Shown here: in pieces, positions 1 through 8,713 of the stretch
Layout of the letters: each line of letters starts with the position of its first letter
Position numbering within the stretch: position 1 is the first letter of the stretch
The notes under the pieces: generated by a model
What the model was told of the DNA's origin: nothing
Databases searched by the model: none
Seen by the model: only the letters and a program-made list of their open reading frames with translations
Translations under genes and position numbers: made by a program
Assembly (NCBI RefSeq): GCF_025143825.1
Contig: NZ_CP083560.1
Span: 3,720,001 to 3,784,000 of the forward strand
Length of the DNA: 64,000 nt
Direction of reading: 5' to 3'
Source: Sulfitobacter sp. S223
Lineage (GTDB): Bacteria; Pseudomonadota; Alphaproteobacteria; Rhodobacterales; Rhodobacteraceae

Positions 1-32
1 CGGAGACGATTGTAAAAGGTCTGACAGAATGA
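1..32 (+). CDS. 3' end of upstream gene, probably the SitA-type metal-binding protein (partial)
   Basis: Only the last nine codons are inside the window, ending in the peptide ETIVKGLTE and a TGA. The stop overlaps the ATG of the next gene as ATGA. The position directly before an ATPase and two permeases is that of the periplasmic metal-binding lipoprotein SitA/MntA in sit operons. The identity is inferred from position only, because too little sequence is present to recognise the family. Confidence 0.5.
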   Translation, partial: ETIVKGLTE

Positions 33-877
33 GCACCGGTATCTCTGCAAACGATGTGACCGTCACCTACCGCAACGGCCACACTGCCCTGCGCAACGCC
101 AGTTTCGAGATACCGCAAGGCACGATTACAGCGCTGGTAGGTGTGAATGGCGCCGGAAAATCGACCCTATTCAAGGCAATTATGGGTTTTGTCCCGGTAG
201 CAAAGGGCGAAATCACGGTCTTGGGCATGCCAGTCAAAGAAGCGCTTAAGAAGAACATCGTTGCCTACGTTCCTCAATCGGAAGAGGTCGACTGGTCTTT
301 TCCGGTTCTGGTTGAGGACGTTGTGATGATGGGTCGCTACGGTCATATGGGATTCTTCCGGAGCCCCAAGGCCGCCGATCATGCAGCCGTAACGGATGCG
401 TTGAAACGCGTAAACATGACCGAGTATCGCCATCGCCAGATTGGCGAATTGTCCGGCGGTCAACGCAAGCGGGTGTTTCTAGCGCGCGCACTGGCGCAAG
501 AGGGCAAGGTCATCCTGTTGGATGAGCCGTTTACCGGCGTTGATGTTCAGACAGAAGACCAGATTATCGACCTTTTGCGTGAGATGCGGGACGAAGGCCG
601 GGTCATGCTCGTCTCCACCCACAACCTTGGCTCTGTGCCAGAGTTCTGTGACAGGACCGTTCTGGTGAAAGAAACCGTCCTTGCCTATGGAACTACCGAA
701 GAAACTTTCACCCACGACAATCTCGAACTCGCCTTTGGCGGTGTGCTGCGTCACTTTGTGCTGGGCGGCTCAGACCTACATGACGACGATGATGCGCGCT
801 CGATCAGGGTGATCACGGATGACGAACGCCCCTTCATTGTCTATGGCGAAGAAGCCTCCAAGGAGGACGTGGGCTGA
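29..877 (+). CDS. sitB: Manganese/iron-type ABC transporter ATP-binding protein (SitB/MntB-like)
   Basis: This is the cytoplasmic ATPase of a metal-chelate-type (cluster A-I) importer. It has a Walker A motif at residues 38-46 (GVNGAGKST), a signature LSGGQ at 141-145 and Walker B VILLDEP at 161-167. The VPQ...DW.FPV block near residues 81-94 is characteristic of Mn/Zn/Fe importers of the Sit/Znu type. The acidic run DLHDDDDA near the C terminus is an addition to the core fold. The gene overlaps its neighbours on both sides, as in a tight sit operon. Manganese is the most likely substrate given the two-permease layout, but zinc or iron cannot be excluded. Confidence 0.9.
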   Translation: MSTGISANDVTVTYRNGHTALRNASFEIPQGTITALVGVNGAGKSTLFKAIMGFVPVAKGEITVLGMPVKEALKKNIVAYVPQSEEVDWSFPVLVEDVVMMGRYGHMGFFRSPKAADHAAVTDALKRVNMTEYRHRQIGELSGGQRKRVFLARALAQEGKVILLDEPFTGVDVQTEDQIIDLLREMRDEGRVMLVSTHNLGSVPEFCDRTVLVKETVLAYGTTEETFTHDNLELAFGGVLRHFVLGGSDLHDDDDARSIRVITDDERPFIVYGEEASKEDVG

Positions 878-1728
878 TGGAGACGCTGCTCCTCCCGTTT
901 AGTTACGGGTATATGTTCAACGCCATGTGGGTAAGCGCACTGGTCGGCGGCGTTTGCGCTTTCTTGTCGGCCTACCTGATGCTCAAGGGATGGTCGCTTA
1001 TCGGAGACGCGCTGAGCCATTCCATCGTGCCCGGCGTGGCAGGCGCATATATGCTGGGCTTGCCGTTTGCTTTGGGTGCTTTTGCTGCCGGTGGGCTGGC
1101 GGCCGGTGCGATGCTGTTTCTCAACCAGCGTTCAGGGCTCAAAGAAGATACGATCATCGGGCTGATCTTTACGTCCTTTTTCGGGTTGGGCCTGTTTATG
1201 GTTTCACTCTCACCCACATCCGTTTCCGTCCAGACCATTACGATGGGTAACATCCTTGCCATCACCCCCTCGGACACGTTGCAACTGGCGCTGATCGGCT
1301 TTGTCACGCTGGCAGTATTGTTGGCAAAGTGGAAAGACTTTATGGTCACCTTCTTTGATGAAAACCATGCGCGTTCCATTGGGTTGAAGCCGGACCTTTT
1401 GAAGGTTGTCTTCTTTACGTTGCTGTCAGCCTCCTGCGTTGCAGCTCTGCAAACCGTGGGTGCTTTTCTGGTGATTGCGATGGTCGTGACACCGGGGGCA
1501 ACGGCCTATCTGCTGACCGACCGCTTCCCGCGACTGTTGATCGTGAGCGTGTTTATCGGTGCAGGCACGTCATTTCTTGGCGCTTACCTGAGCTTCTTTG
1601 TGGATGGCGCGACCGGAGGTATCATCGTGACCCTTCAAACACTCATCTTCCTTACGGCTTTCATCTTCGCGCCCAAGCACGGCTATCTCGCTGCGCGGCG
1701 CAAAGCGGCGGAGGCGCTGCGGACATGA
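877..1728 (+). CDS. sitC: Manganese/iron-type ABC transporter permease (SitC-like)
   Basis: This is a polytopic membrane protein of the ABC-3 permease family, with about eight hydrophobic segments. The conserved SLIGDALSHSIVPGVAGAY block near residues 40-58 is the family signature and lies near the metal pathway. The length of 283 residues is normal. It shares one base with the preceding ATPase gene and overlaps the second permease as ATGA, so the three are probably translated together. It should pair with the next protein as a heterodimer in the inner membrane. Confidence 0.9.
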   Translation: METLLLPFSYGYMFNAMWVSALVGGVCAFLSAYLMLKGWSLIGDALSHSIVPGVAGAYMLGLPFALGAFAAGGLAAGAMLFLNQRSGLKEDTIIGLIFTSFFGLGLFMVSLSPTSVSVQTITMGNILAITPSDTLQLALIGFVTLAVLLAKWKDFMVTFFDENHARSIGLKPDLLKVVFFTLLSASCVAALQTVGAFLVIAMVVTPGATAYLLTDRFPRLLIVSVFIGAGTSFLGAYLSFFVDGATGGIIVTLQTLIFLTAFIFAPKHGYLAARRKAAEALRT

Positions 1729-2561
1729 TTGATACACTTTTGCAGCCGTTCCAATTTGCCTTCATGCAAAACGCATTCCTGATCATGATCATGATCGCAG
1801 TCCCGACAAGCTTGCTGTCTTGCTACCTCGTTCTCAAAGGGTGGTCATTGATGGGCGACGCCATCAGCCACGCGGTTCTACCTGGTGTGGTCGGGGCCTA
1901 TTTGCTGGGCATTCCATTGATCGTCGGAGCGTTCTGCGCAGGGATGTTTTGCGCGCTGGCAACCGGATTTCTGTCCGAGAACAGCAGGGTCAAACAAGAC
2001 ACGGTTATGGGGATCGTTTTCTCTGGAATGTTCGGGTTTGGCATCGTGATGTACACAAAAGTAACGACCGACGTGCATCTGGATCATATTCTTTTCGGCA
2101 ACATGTTGGGCGTGGGGGCTACCGATCTTTGGACGGCGGGGCTGATTGCGCTGTTCGTGGCGATTATGATCATCGCAAAGCGGCGCGATCTAATGCTGCA
2201 TGCGTTTGATCCGGTGCAAGCTCAAGCCGTTGGTCTGCGTGTAGGCTGGTTGCACTACGGCTTGCTGGCCATGATTTCCCTGACCATCGTAGCTACGCTA
2301 TCTGCTGTCGGGATTATCCTGTCGATCGGCCTTTTGATTGCCCCCGGTGCGATTGCATTTTTGCTGACCCAGCAATTCTCGCGGATGCTGCCAATTGCAG
2401 TGGCTGTGACCATGCTGTCATCTGTGCTGGGTGTATATGCCAGTTTCTACATTGATAGCGCACCGGCGCCGACAATCATCCTGATCCTGACGCTGGTGTT
2501 CATTGCCGCCTTTGTCCGTTCAAACATCATGACCCGCCGTGCCTCAGAGCGACAGGCCTGA
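1725..2561 (+). CDS. sitD: Manganese/iron-type ABC transporter permease (SitD-like)
   Basis: This is a second ABC-3 family permease, paralogous to its neighbour, with the equivalent block SLMGDAISHAVLPGVVGAY near the N terminus and about eight membrane segments. Two permeases after one ATPase is the SitABCD arrangement, as opposed to ZnuBC with a single permease. This supports manganese transport. The gene ends 13 bases before a convergent aminotransferase gene, closing the operon. Confidence 0.9.
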   Translation: MIDTLLQPFQFAFMQNAFLIMIMIAVPTSLLSCYLVLKGWSLMGDAISHAVLPGVVGAYLLGIPLIVGAFCAGMFCALATGFLSENSRVKQDTVMGIVFSGMFGFGIVMYTKVTTDVHLDHILFGNMLGVGATDLWTAGLIALFVAIMIIAKRRDLMLHAFDPVQAQAVGLRVGWLHYGLLAMISLTIVATLSAVGIILSIGLLIAPGAIAFLLTQQFSRMLPIAVAVTMLSSVLGVYASFYIDSAPAPTIILILTLVFIAAFVRSNIMTRRASERQA

Positions 2562-2574
2562 GCGAACACTGCAC

Positions 2575-3489
2575 TTAAAGCGCTGCGCCAGTGTCCGAAG
2601 CAATCGCTTGCTTATAGAGTTTGCGGATGCGTTCGGTCACGGGTTGGGTACCATCGCCGATGGTCTTGCCATCAATCTCTGACACTAGCGTTTGCGCGCC
2701 GAAAGTTCCGGTCAAGAACGCCTCATCCGCACCGTACGCCTCGTACAGAGAATAGTTTTTCTCGAATACGGGAATGCCGTCGGCGCGGCATAGATCGATG
2801 ACTTTCTGCCGCGTAACGCCGTTCATGCAGTAGTCACCGGTTGATGTCCAAACCTCGCCACGCCGCACGATAAAGAAGTTGCATGCGTTAGTGGTGTTCA
2901 CAAATCCATGCGGGTCCAGCATCAACGCCTCGTCAGCGCCTGCCTGCTCAGCCTGCAAGCAGGCGATCACGCAATTGAGCTTTGAGTGACTGTTGTATTT
3001 GGCGTCCTGTGACATCGGCAACCCCCGCACCTGTGGCACAGTCGCAAGACGGATACCGCGGGTGCTAAGCGTTTCTACCGGTTTGGAATGCTCCATGATG
3101 ATCACCAAAGTCGGGCCGGACCGCGACAGGGACGGATGCTGGAACGGCTTCACTTTCACACCGCGTGTCAACATCAAGCGACAATGCACATCTGTGACCA
3201 TGCCGTTGGCCTCTGCAGTTTGACGCAGCGCCTCCGCAATTCCCGCTTTGTCCATGCCGACATCCAACGATACCGCTTTGCAGGAGTTGAAAAACCGATC
3301 CATGTGCTCTTCAAAGAACGCCCACACACCATCATAGAGCCGCATGCCTTCCCACATGCCATCTCCTAATAAAAACCCGCTGTCATAGACTGACACGGTA
3401 GCCTCTGCGCGCGGCTTCAGCTCCCCGTTCACGTAGATCAGGATATCCTGATTACGCGCGTCTTCGTCGGCCTCATGAGTCGTGGTCAT
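2575..3489 (-). CDS. Class IV (D-amino acid/branched-chain type) aminotransferase
   Basis: This is a fold-type IV PLP enzyme of 304 residues. The lysine of NSHSKLNC is the expected Schiff-base lysine, and the C-terminal NGVTRQKVIDLC block binds phosphate. The segment GFVNTTNACNFF normally reads like GxVxEGxxxNxF. The glutamate that contacts the PLP ring nitrogen appears to be replaced by threonine here. The start overlaps the end of pncB, so the protein is probably translated from the same NAD-salvage message. Substrate and direction are unknown, and the link to nicotinate metabolism is inferred only from the operon. Confidence 0.8.
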   Translation of the reverse strand: MTTTHEADEDARNQDILIYVNGELKPRAEATVSVYDSGFLLGDGMWEGMRLYDGVWAFFEEHMDRFFNSCKAVSLDVGMDKAGIAEALRQTAEANGMVTDVHCRLMLTRGVKVKPFQHPSLSRSGPTLVIIMEHSKPVETLSTRGIRLATVPQVRGLPMSQDAKYNSHSKLNCVIACLQAEQAGADEALMLDPHGFVNTTNACNFFIVRRGEVWTSTGDYCMNGVTRQKVIDLCRADGIPVFEKNYSLYEAYGADEAFLTGTFGAQTLVSEIDGKTIGDGTQPVTERIRKLYKQAIASDTGAAL

Positions 3490-4778
3490 ACCACCACCTT
3501 TTGCGCATCCTGCTGACCAACACCAAACACCCGCTTGTAGCGCTCAATCTCGTCAGCTGGGCCCATCGCTTTGTTTGGGTTGTCCGATAGCTTCACGGTG
3601 GGGTTTCCATTGGCACTGACGGCCTTGCAGACAAGGCTGAAAGGCGCGAGCGCATCGTCAGGCACCAGCCCACGGAAATCATTGGTTAGCAAGGTGCCCC
3701 AACCAAAGGAAATTGCGGTTTTACCCGCGAATTGTGCGTGGAGTTCTTTGATCTTTGCGACGTCCAGACCATCACTGAAAATGACGCGCTTACTGCGCGG
3801 ATCCTCGCCACGGGATTTCCACCAGTCGATAGCCTGTTGCGCCGCAGTGGCGGGATCACCGCTGTCGATACGGATACCGGTCCAACCCGCGAGCCAATCC
3901 GGTGCATTATCCAGAAACCCCTGAGAGCCGTAAGTGTCCGGCAGAATTATCCGCAGGTTACCTTCGTGTTCATCATGCCAGTCCTCAAGAACCTTGTAAG
4001 GCGCCTGAAACAGGGCTTCGTCATCTTCGGCAAGGGCCGCATAGACCATCGGCAGTTCGTGGGCGTTGGTCCCGATGGCTTCCAGCTCTCGTTTCATGGC
4101 AATTTTGCAATTAGAGGTGCCTGTGAATTTGCTGCCCAGCCCTTCGTTCATGGCCTGAACGCACCAGTCCTGCCAAAGAAAGCTGTGCCGACGACGTGTG
4201 CCAAAGTCCGCGATAGACAGATCCGGTACATCGCGCAGTGCCTCGACCTTTTCCCAGACCCGTGTCATCGCCTGAGCATACAGCACCTGAAGTTCGAATT
4301 TTTCCATCCCGTTCAGAACCGCACGCCCGCGCAGCTCCATCAACACCGCCAACGCTGGAATTTCCCACAGCATGACTTCGTGCCATTTACCCTCGAACGT
4401 CAGCTCGTACTGATCGCCTTTGCGTTCAAGATGGTAAGGTGGCAGCCGCAGGTTTTCGAACCATTCCATAAAGTCAGAGCGGAACATCTGCCGCTTGCCG
4501 TAAAATGTATTACCGCGCAGCCATGTGGATTCGCCGCGGCTTAAACTCAGTGTCCGGATGTGATCCAACTGCTCTCGCAGTTCGCCTTCGTCAATCAGCT
4601 TGGCCAGCGGAATATGCTTGGAGCGGTTGATCAGGCTGAACGTCACCTGCGTATCAGGTTTATTCCGGAAAATCGATTGGCACATCAGGAGCTTGTAAAA
4701 GTCCGTATCGATGAGCGACCGCACGATGGGGTCGATCTTCCATTTGTGGTTCCAGACGCGTGTGGCGATATCAACCAT
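3486..4778 (-). CDS. pncB: Nicotinate phosphoribosyltransferase
   Basis: The enzyme converts nicotinate and phosphoribosyl pyrophosphate to nicotinate mononucleotide in the Preiss-Handler branch of NAD salvage. The N-terminal SLIDTDFYKLLMCQ segment and the TRRRHSFLWQ segment, which carries the phosphorylated histidine of the family, are clear. So is the phosphate-binding RIDSGDPA and FSDGLD region. The length of 430 residues is typical of the proteobacterial form. The gene follows pncA by about 60 bases and overlaps the aminotransferase gene downstream, forming a compact operon that takes nicotinamide to the mononucleotide. Confidence 0.96.
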   Translation of the reverse strand: MVDIATRVWNHKWKIDPIVRSLIDTDFYKLLMCQSIFRNKPDTQVTFSLINRSKHIPLAKLIDEGELREQLDHIRTLSLSRGESTWLRGNTFYGKRQMFRSDFMEWFENLRLPPYHLERKGDQYELTFEGKWHEVMLWEIPALAVLMELRGRAVLNGMEKFELQVLYAQAMTRVWEKVEALRDVPDLSIADFGTRRRHSFLWQDWCVQAMNEGLGSKFTGTSNCKIAMKRELEAIGTNAHELPMVYAALAEDDEALFQAPYKVLEDWHDEHEGNLRIILPDTYGSQGFLDNAPDWLAGWTGIRIDSGDPATAAQQAIDWWKSRGEDPRSKRVIFSDGLDVAKIKELHAQFAGKTAISFGWGTLLTNDFRGLVPDDALAPFSLVCKAVSANGNPTVKLSDNPNKAMGPADEIERYKRVFGVGQQDAQKVVV

Positions 4779-4837
4779 GGGTAAAGGCTCCGTTGGGCAG
4801 GTGTTTTGTGGCCCATGCGGTGTATGGGAGCAAGCCT

Positions 4838-5431
4838 TTAGTCGAGCGTTACTCCGGCCCCATGCATCGCGCTTTTAGCTTCGTCCAGAGAACCATTCAG
4901 ATCAATCGCCCGACACAGATCAGTGCGCACTGTCACTTTGAAGCCTGCTTGTGCCGCATCGACCGCAGAGTAATTCACACAAAAATCCAGCGCGAGACCA
5001 ACAAGAGTCACTTCTTTGATTCCGCGCGTGCGCAGATAGCCCGCCAGACCTGTTGGGGTTTTGTGGTCATTCTCGAAGAATGCCGAATAGCTATCAATGG
5101 CCGGGTTGTACCCTTTGCGGATCACCAAATCAGCGTGATCAGTCTCTAACAATGGATGAAACGCTGCTCCGTCAGTGCCTTGAACGCAGTGATCAGGCCA
5201 AAGAACCTGCGGGCCATATGGCATTTCAATCATATCATACGGCGCGGTGCCTGCATGTGTGGACGCAAAGGACGAATGCCCCGCCGGATGCCAATCCTGG
5301 GTTAATACCACAGCTTCAAACTGGCCCATCAAAGCATTGATACCTGCGACGATCTCGTTCCCACCGGACACAGCCAGCGCGCCGCCTGGGCAAAAATCAT
5401 TCTGTACATCGATGACTAGTAGGGCATGCAT
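4838..5431 (-). CDS. pncA: Nicotinamidase
   Basis: This cysteine hydrolase deamidates nicotinamide to nicotinate and feeds pncB. The N-terminal ALLVIDVQNDFCPGG carries the catalytic aspartate, and LALDFCVNYSA carries the nucleophilic cysteine. The metal-binding DWHPAGHSSF block is present. The ATG at 5431 was chosen over one eight codons upstream because it is preceded by a GAGG ribosome-binding site at good spacing and gives the normal N terminus. The product is 197 residues. It diverges from trhO across about 95 bases. Confidence 0.95.
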   Translation of the reverse strand: MHALLVIDVQNDFCPGGALAVSGGNEIVAGINALMGQFEAVVLTQDWHPAGHSSFASTHAGTAPYDMIEMPYGPQVLWPDHCVQGTDGAAFHPLLETDHADLVIRKGYNPAIDSYSAFFENDHKTPTGLAGYLRTRGIKEVTLVGLALDFCVNYSAVDAAQAGFKVTVRTDLCRAIDLNGSLDEAKSAMHGAGVTLD

Positions 5432-5527
5432 GGCGGATCCTCGCGGCTGTGGCAAATTGCATCTCGTGACGGTTTTACCCTACACACCTCTTGCGCAACA
5501 GCCCCTGCGCGGCCTATTTGGCAACCC

Positions 5528-6418
5528 ATGTATACCATCGCCGCCCTTTATCACTTTGCCCGCTTCGATGCCCCAGAGGCGCTGAAGCCATCCTTGCTCA
5601 AGCTTTGCCTTGAGGAGAAGATCACTGGCACGCTTTTGTTGGCGCGCGAAGGAGTGAACGGCACCATCGCCGGCCCATCCCAGGCAGCCGTTGATCGAGT
5701 GCTTGCCCATCTGCGCGCCCTGCCCGGTTGCACAGAGTTGGAACATAAGATTTCGCACGCGGACGTGCCCCCTTTTGGCAAGATGAAAGTGCGTATCAAG
5801 CGCGAGATCGTGACAATGGGTCAGCCCGAGGTCGACCCACTGGCAGGCACCGGACACTACGTTGCACCGCAGGACTGGAACGATCTGATTACCCGTGAAG
5901 ATGTTGCCGTGATCGATACGCGCAACGACTACGAAGTCGCCATTGGCACGTTCAAAGGTGCTGTTGACCCCGAAACCACCAGCTTTGGCGAGTTTCCCGC
6001 GTGGTGGGAGGCGAACAAGCATCGCTTTCATAATAAGAAGATCGCGATGTTCTGCACCGGCGGTATCCGCTGTGAAAAATCGACTAACTTCTTACTCGGT
6101 CAGGGTGTTGAGGATGTCTACCACCTCAAGGGCGGCATTCTTAAGTATCTCGAAGAAGTCCCGCAGGCCCAAAGCACCTGGGACGGTTCCTGTTTCGTTT
6201 TTGACAACCGTGTCAGCGTGGAACACGGGCTGAAACCGGGCCCGCACTTGCTATGCCATGGCTGCCGTCGGCCCATCCTGCCCGAAGACAAAGATCGGGA
6301 AGGATATGAGGCAGGCGTAAGTTGCCACAACTGCGTGGATGAGACGACAGAAGACGACAAGATGCGTTTTCGCGAACGTCAAAAACAGATGGCACTTGCC
6401 AAACGTCGTAAATGGTAG
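5528..6418 (+). CDS. trhO: tRNA uridine(34) hydroxylase, rhodanese family (TrhO/YceA)
   Basis: TrhO enzymes hydroxylate U34 of tRNA on the way to 5-carboxymethoxy- or methoxyuridine. The 296-residue product has an N-terminal acylphosphatase-like segment (TGTLLLAREGVNGTIAG), a central rhodanese domain, and the active-site loop MFCTGGIRCEKS. A cysteine-rich C-terminal tail follows (CHGCRRPI, CHNCVDE). The open frame extends 34 codons upstream, but the ATG at 5528 gives the conserved MYTIAALYHFA start. It stands alone between the pnc operon and an MFS gene on the other strand. Confidence 0.93.
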   Translation: MYTIAALYHFARFDAPEALKPSLLKLCLEEKITGTLLLAREGVNGTIAGPSQAAVDRVLAHLRALPGCTELEHKISHADVPPFGKMKVRIKREIVTMGQPEVDPLAGTGHYVAPQDWNDLITREDVAVIDTRNDYEVAIGTFKGAVDPETTSFGEFPAWWEANKHRFHNKKIAMFCTGGIRCEKSTNFLLGQGVEDVYHLKGGILKYLEEVPQAQSTWDGSCFVFDNRVSVEHGLKPGPHLLCHGCRRPILPEDKDREGYEAGVSCHNCVDETTEDDKMRFRERQKQMALAKRRKW

Positions 6419-6419
6419 G

Positions 6420-7637
6420 CTAAGCCGTGATGGGCCTTGGTGCGCGTGGCCTGCTTCTTGAAAGCAACCACAGCATGATGGCGATATTGGCTCCGTTCCA
6501 GACGATGCCGTTGATAAAAGCCAACCTGTAAGCGCCGCTTAGGTCATAGATGACCCCTGACAGCCAACCGCCCAGCGCCATCCCAAGGATCGTTGCCATC
6601 ATCACAAATCCGACGCGGGAGCCAGCTTCCTTAGCGGGCATGTATTCACGTACAATCAATGCATAGCTCGGCACAATGCCGCCCTGACTAAGGCCAAAGA
6701 CAAGGCTGACCAGATAGAGTGAGACCATGCCCCCGGCGGGTAAGTACAGGAACAGTGCAAGGCACTGTAAACATGATCCGATAAGTAAGGTCCGCACCCC
6801 CCCCAAGCGATCTGCCAACAGACCGGACACAATCCGCGAAGCGACACCACCCAGCAACATCAGCGCAAGCATTTGCGCACCTACAGCTGGACCAAACCCA
6901 AGTCCGACACAAAGCGCCACAATATGCACCTGCGGCATCGACATGGCGACACAGCAGCCGATACCCGCGAACCCCAATAGGTACTGTAAAGCCCGCGGCG
7001 AAAGACCAGAAGAGCGTGCGTTCAATGTGGAGGCATGCTCCGCCGCAACTTGCGCTTCTTCGGGGATACGACGGCGCAATGTAAAAGCCAGCGGGATGAC
7101 AAGAGCCAGCGTTGCCAGCGCCATTACAAAATAGACAGACCGCCAACCGCTTTCCTGCAGCACACCCGCCAGAAGGATTGGCCAGATCGCGCCAGAAAGG
7201 TAATTACCCGAAGCGGCGATCGCCACAGCAATGCCTCGTCGCCGCACAAACCAGTGCGATACGTCCGCTATCAGTGGGCCAAATCCAACCGCAGAGGCAA
7301 AGCCAACAATCAACTGCGCCAAGGAAAGCAACACAAGGGAGCCAGAAATTGTGGCGAGCCCGTAGCCCAAAGCGGTAACCACTGCCGCCACGATCAACGA
7401 CAGCGTGATCCCGAAGCGGTCCACCGCACGCCCAATCGCATAGTTGCCAGTCGCAAATCCGATCATAGTAAGCGTATAAGGCAGCGACGCCATCGCCCTG
7501 CTACCGCCGAACTCTGCCTCGACGGCGGGCATAATCACGATGATGGCCCACATGCCTGCATTGATCACAGTGCCCACGCACAATGTCAGCGCAAGGCGTG
7601 TCCATGAGTAACGGCTATCGGTGATCAGATTGTCCAT
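6420..7637 (-). CDS. Major facilitator superfamily transporter
   Basis: The 405-residue protein has about twelve hydrophobic segments in two halves separated by a charged loop around residues 190-215 (RRRIPEEAQVAAEHAS), the usual MFS layout. A cytoplasmic loop with GRAVDRFG between segments 2 and 3 is the family's conserved motif, repeated in weaker form as LLADRLGG in the second half. It resembles the monocarboxylate/oxalate-type branch only in general terms, and no substrate can be assigned. It ends just past trhO on the opposite strand and starts about 130 bases from motB, so it is probably monocistronic. Confidence 0.85.
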   Translation of the reverse strand: MDNLITDSRYSWTRLALTLCVGTVINAGMWAIIVIMPAVEAEFGGSRAMASLPYTLTMIGFATGNYAIGRAVDRFGITLSLIVAAVVTALGYGLATISGSLVLLSLAQLIVGFASAVGFGPLIADVSHWFVRRRGIAVAIAASGNYLSGAIWPILLAGVLQESGWRSVYFVMALATLALVIPLAFTLRRRIPEEAQVAAEHASTLNARSSGLSPRALQYLLGFAGIGCCVAMSMPQVHIVALCVGLGFGPAVGAQMLALMLLGGVASRIVSGLLADRLGGVRTLLIGSCLQCLALFLYLPAGGMVSLYLVSLVFGLSQGGIVPSYALIVREYMPAKEAGSRVGFVMMATILGMALGGWLSGVIYDLSGAYRLAFINGIVWNGANIAIMLWLLSRSRPRAPRPITA

Positions 7638-7766
7638 CTTGCGATGTGGCCGCGCTGCATCGGCAATTGCAAGCGTTACCTTCTATTAACCAATCCCCCT
7701 CGCCTTAGGGGTTTGCTAACGGCTCTGGCGGTATCCCTGTCCTTGGGTGAATTAAAGGTTGTGGAT

Positions 7767-8612
7767 ATGAGTGCGAAGGCAAACGTCGCGCCAGTCATTA
7801 TTAAACGCAAAAAGATCGTCAAAGGCGGCGGGCACCATGGTGGTGCATGGAAAGTCGCCTATGCCGATTTCGTCACCGCGATGATGGCGTTCTTTATGTT
7901 GATGTGGCTGCTGAACGCGACGACAGAACAACAACGCAAAGGGTTGGCAGATTATTTTTCTCCAACCATCCCCGTTGTACGGGTATCGGGTGGGGGTGAC
8001 GGCTCTTTCGGGGGCGATAGCATTTTTTCCGAGATGGTCCTCCCCAAGAACGGGACAGGTGCTTCGGCCAACCGGCCCACAAACGATGACAAGGCGCGAG
8101 GCGTAGTCAGTAGCAGCCCCGGCACGGATGAAACAGCTGCGCAAAATGAAGTTTTCGAGACCGTTAATGAGATGCTGCAAGGACATGGTGGTGAGTCGGC
8201 AGTCATGGAAAATGCGCTTGAACACATAGTAACCCGCATCACCGATGAAGGCCTGCTGATCGAGATTTTCTCTCGGGACGATCTACGAATCTTTGAACCT
8301 GGTTCGGACACTCCGACGTCCTTGATGCGCGATCTGGCAGTATTGATTGCTCAGGTAAGCAAAACTGTCACGAATGATATCGCCATCGGAAGCCATGTTC
8401 GCGCACAACCGCTTGTCCTGAAAGAAAGCCATGTGTGGGACCTATCTCATCGGCGGGCGACGCAAATGCGACTGCTGCTGGAAGGAGAGAACATCGCGCC
8501 CGCAAGAATCCAGCGTGTAACGGGACATGCTGATCGCGAACCGGTGGTACGTGACTCGATGGCACTTAGAAATGACAGAATCGAGATTGTGCTGCTCCGC
8601 GATAAATCATGA
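7767..8612 (+). CDS. motB: Flagellar motor stator protein MotB
   Basis: MotB forms the proton-conducting stator with MotA and anchors it to peptidoglycan. The single N-terminal membrane helix is preceded by the basic stretch IIKRKKIVKGGGHHGG. The essential proton-binding aspartate is at residue 34 (YADFVTAMM). The C-terminal half is an OmpA-like domain with SHRRATQMRLLLE and VTGHADREP. The frame is open 41 codons further upstream, but the ATG at 7767 gives the family's start. It is the first gene of the flagellar block. motA lies 11 kb away, an unusual separation. Confidence 0.93.
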   Translation: MSAKANVAPVIIKRKKIVKGGGHHGGAWKVAYADFVTAMMAFFMLMWLLNATTEQQRKGLADYFSPTIPVVRVSGGGDGSFGGDSIFSEMVLPKNGTGASANRPTNDDKARGVVSSSPGTDETAAQNEVFETVNEMLQGHGGESAVMENALEHIVTRITDEGLLIEIFSRDDLRIFEPGSDTPTSLMRDLAVLIAQVSKTVTNDIAIGSHVRAQPLVLKESHVWDLSHRRATQMRLLLEGENIAPARIQRVTGHADREPVVRDSMALRNDRIEIVLLRDKS

Positions 8613-8640
8613 GCGACAAAATAGAACGCATTTTATCTGT

Positions 8641-8668
8641 TAGCCCGACATTAAAGCATGTCGGGCTA
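8641..8668 (+). terminator. Strong hairpin between motB and flgE
   Basis: A perfect 11-base inverted repeat (arms TAGCCCGACAT and ATGTCGGGCTA) surrounds a six-base loop. It lies 29 bases after the motB stop and 45 bases before the flgE start. Only two T residues follow, so it is a poor classical terminator. It may instead attenuate transcription or protect the 3' end of motB mRNA while flgE is expressed at a different level. Confidence 0.55.
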
Positions 8669-8713
8669 TTGCTTGGTCCAGAATGGAAAACGGCAGAGCA
8701 GAAAGGCGTGTCT

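Noticed and set aside
3732..4544. Long open frame on the plus strand opposite pncB
   Set aside because: It is antisense to a clearly conserved enzyme, has no family features and no ribosome-binding site. It reflects codon bias of pncB.
7680..7710. TTAACCAA half-site and small CCCCT/AGGGG hairpin upstream of motB as regulatory elements
   Set aside because: The half-site lacks a correctly spaced partner (six instead of seven bases) and the five-pair stem is too weak to support a call.
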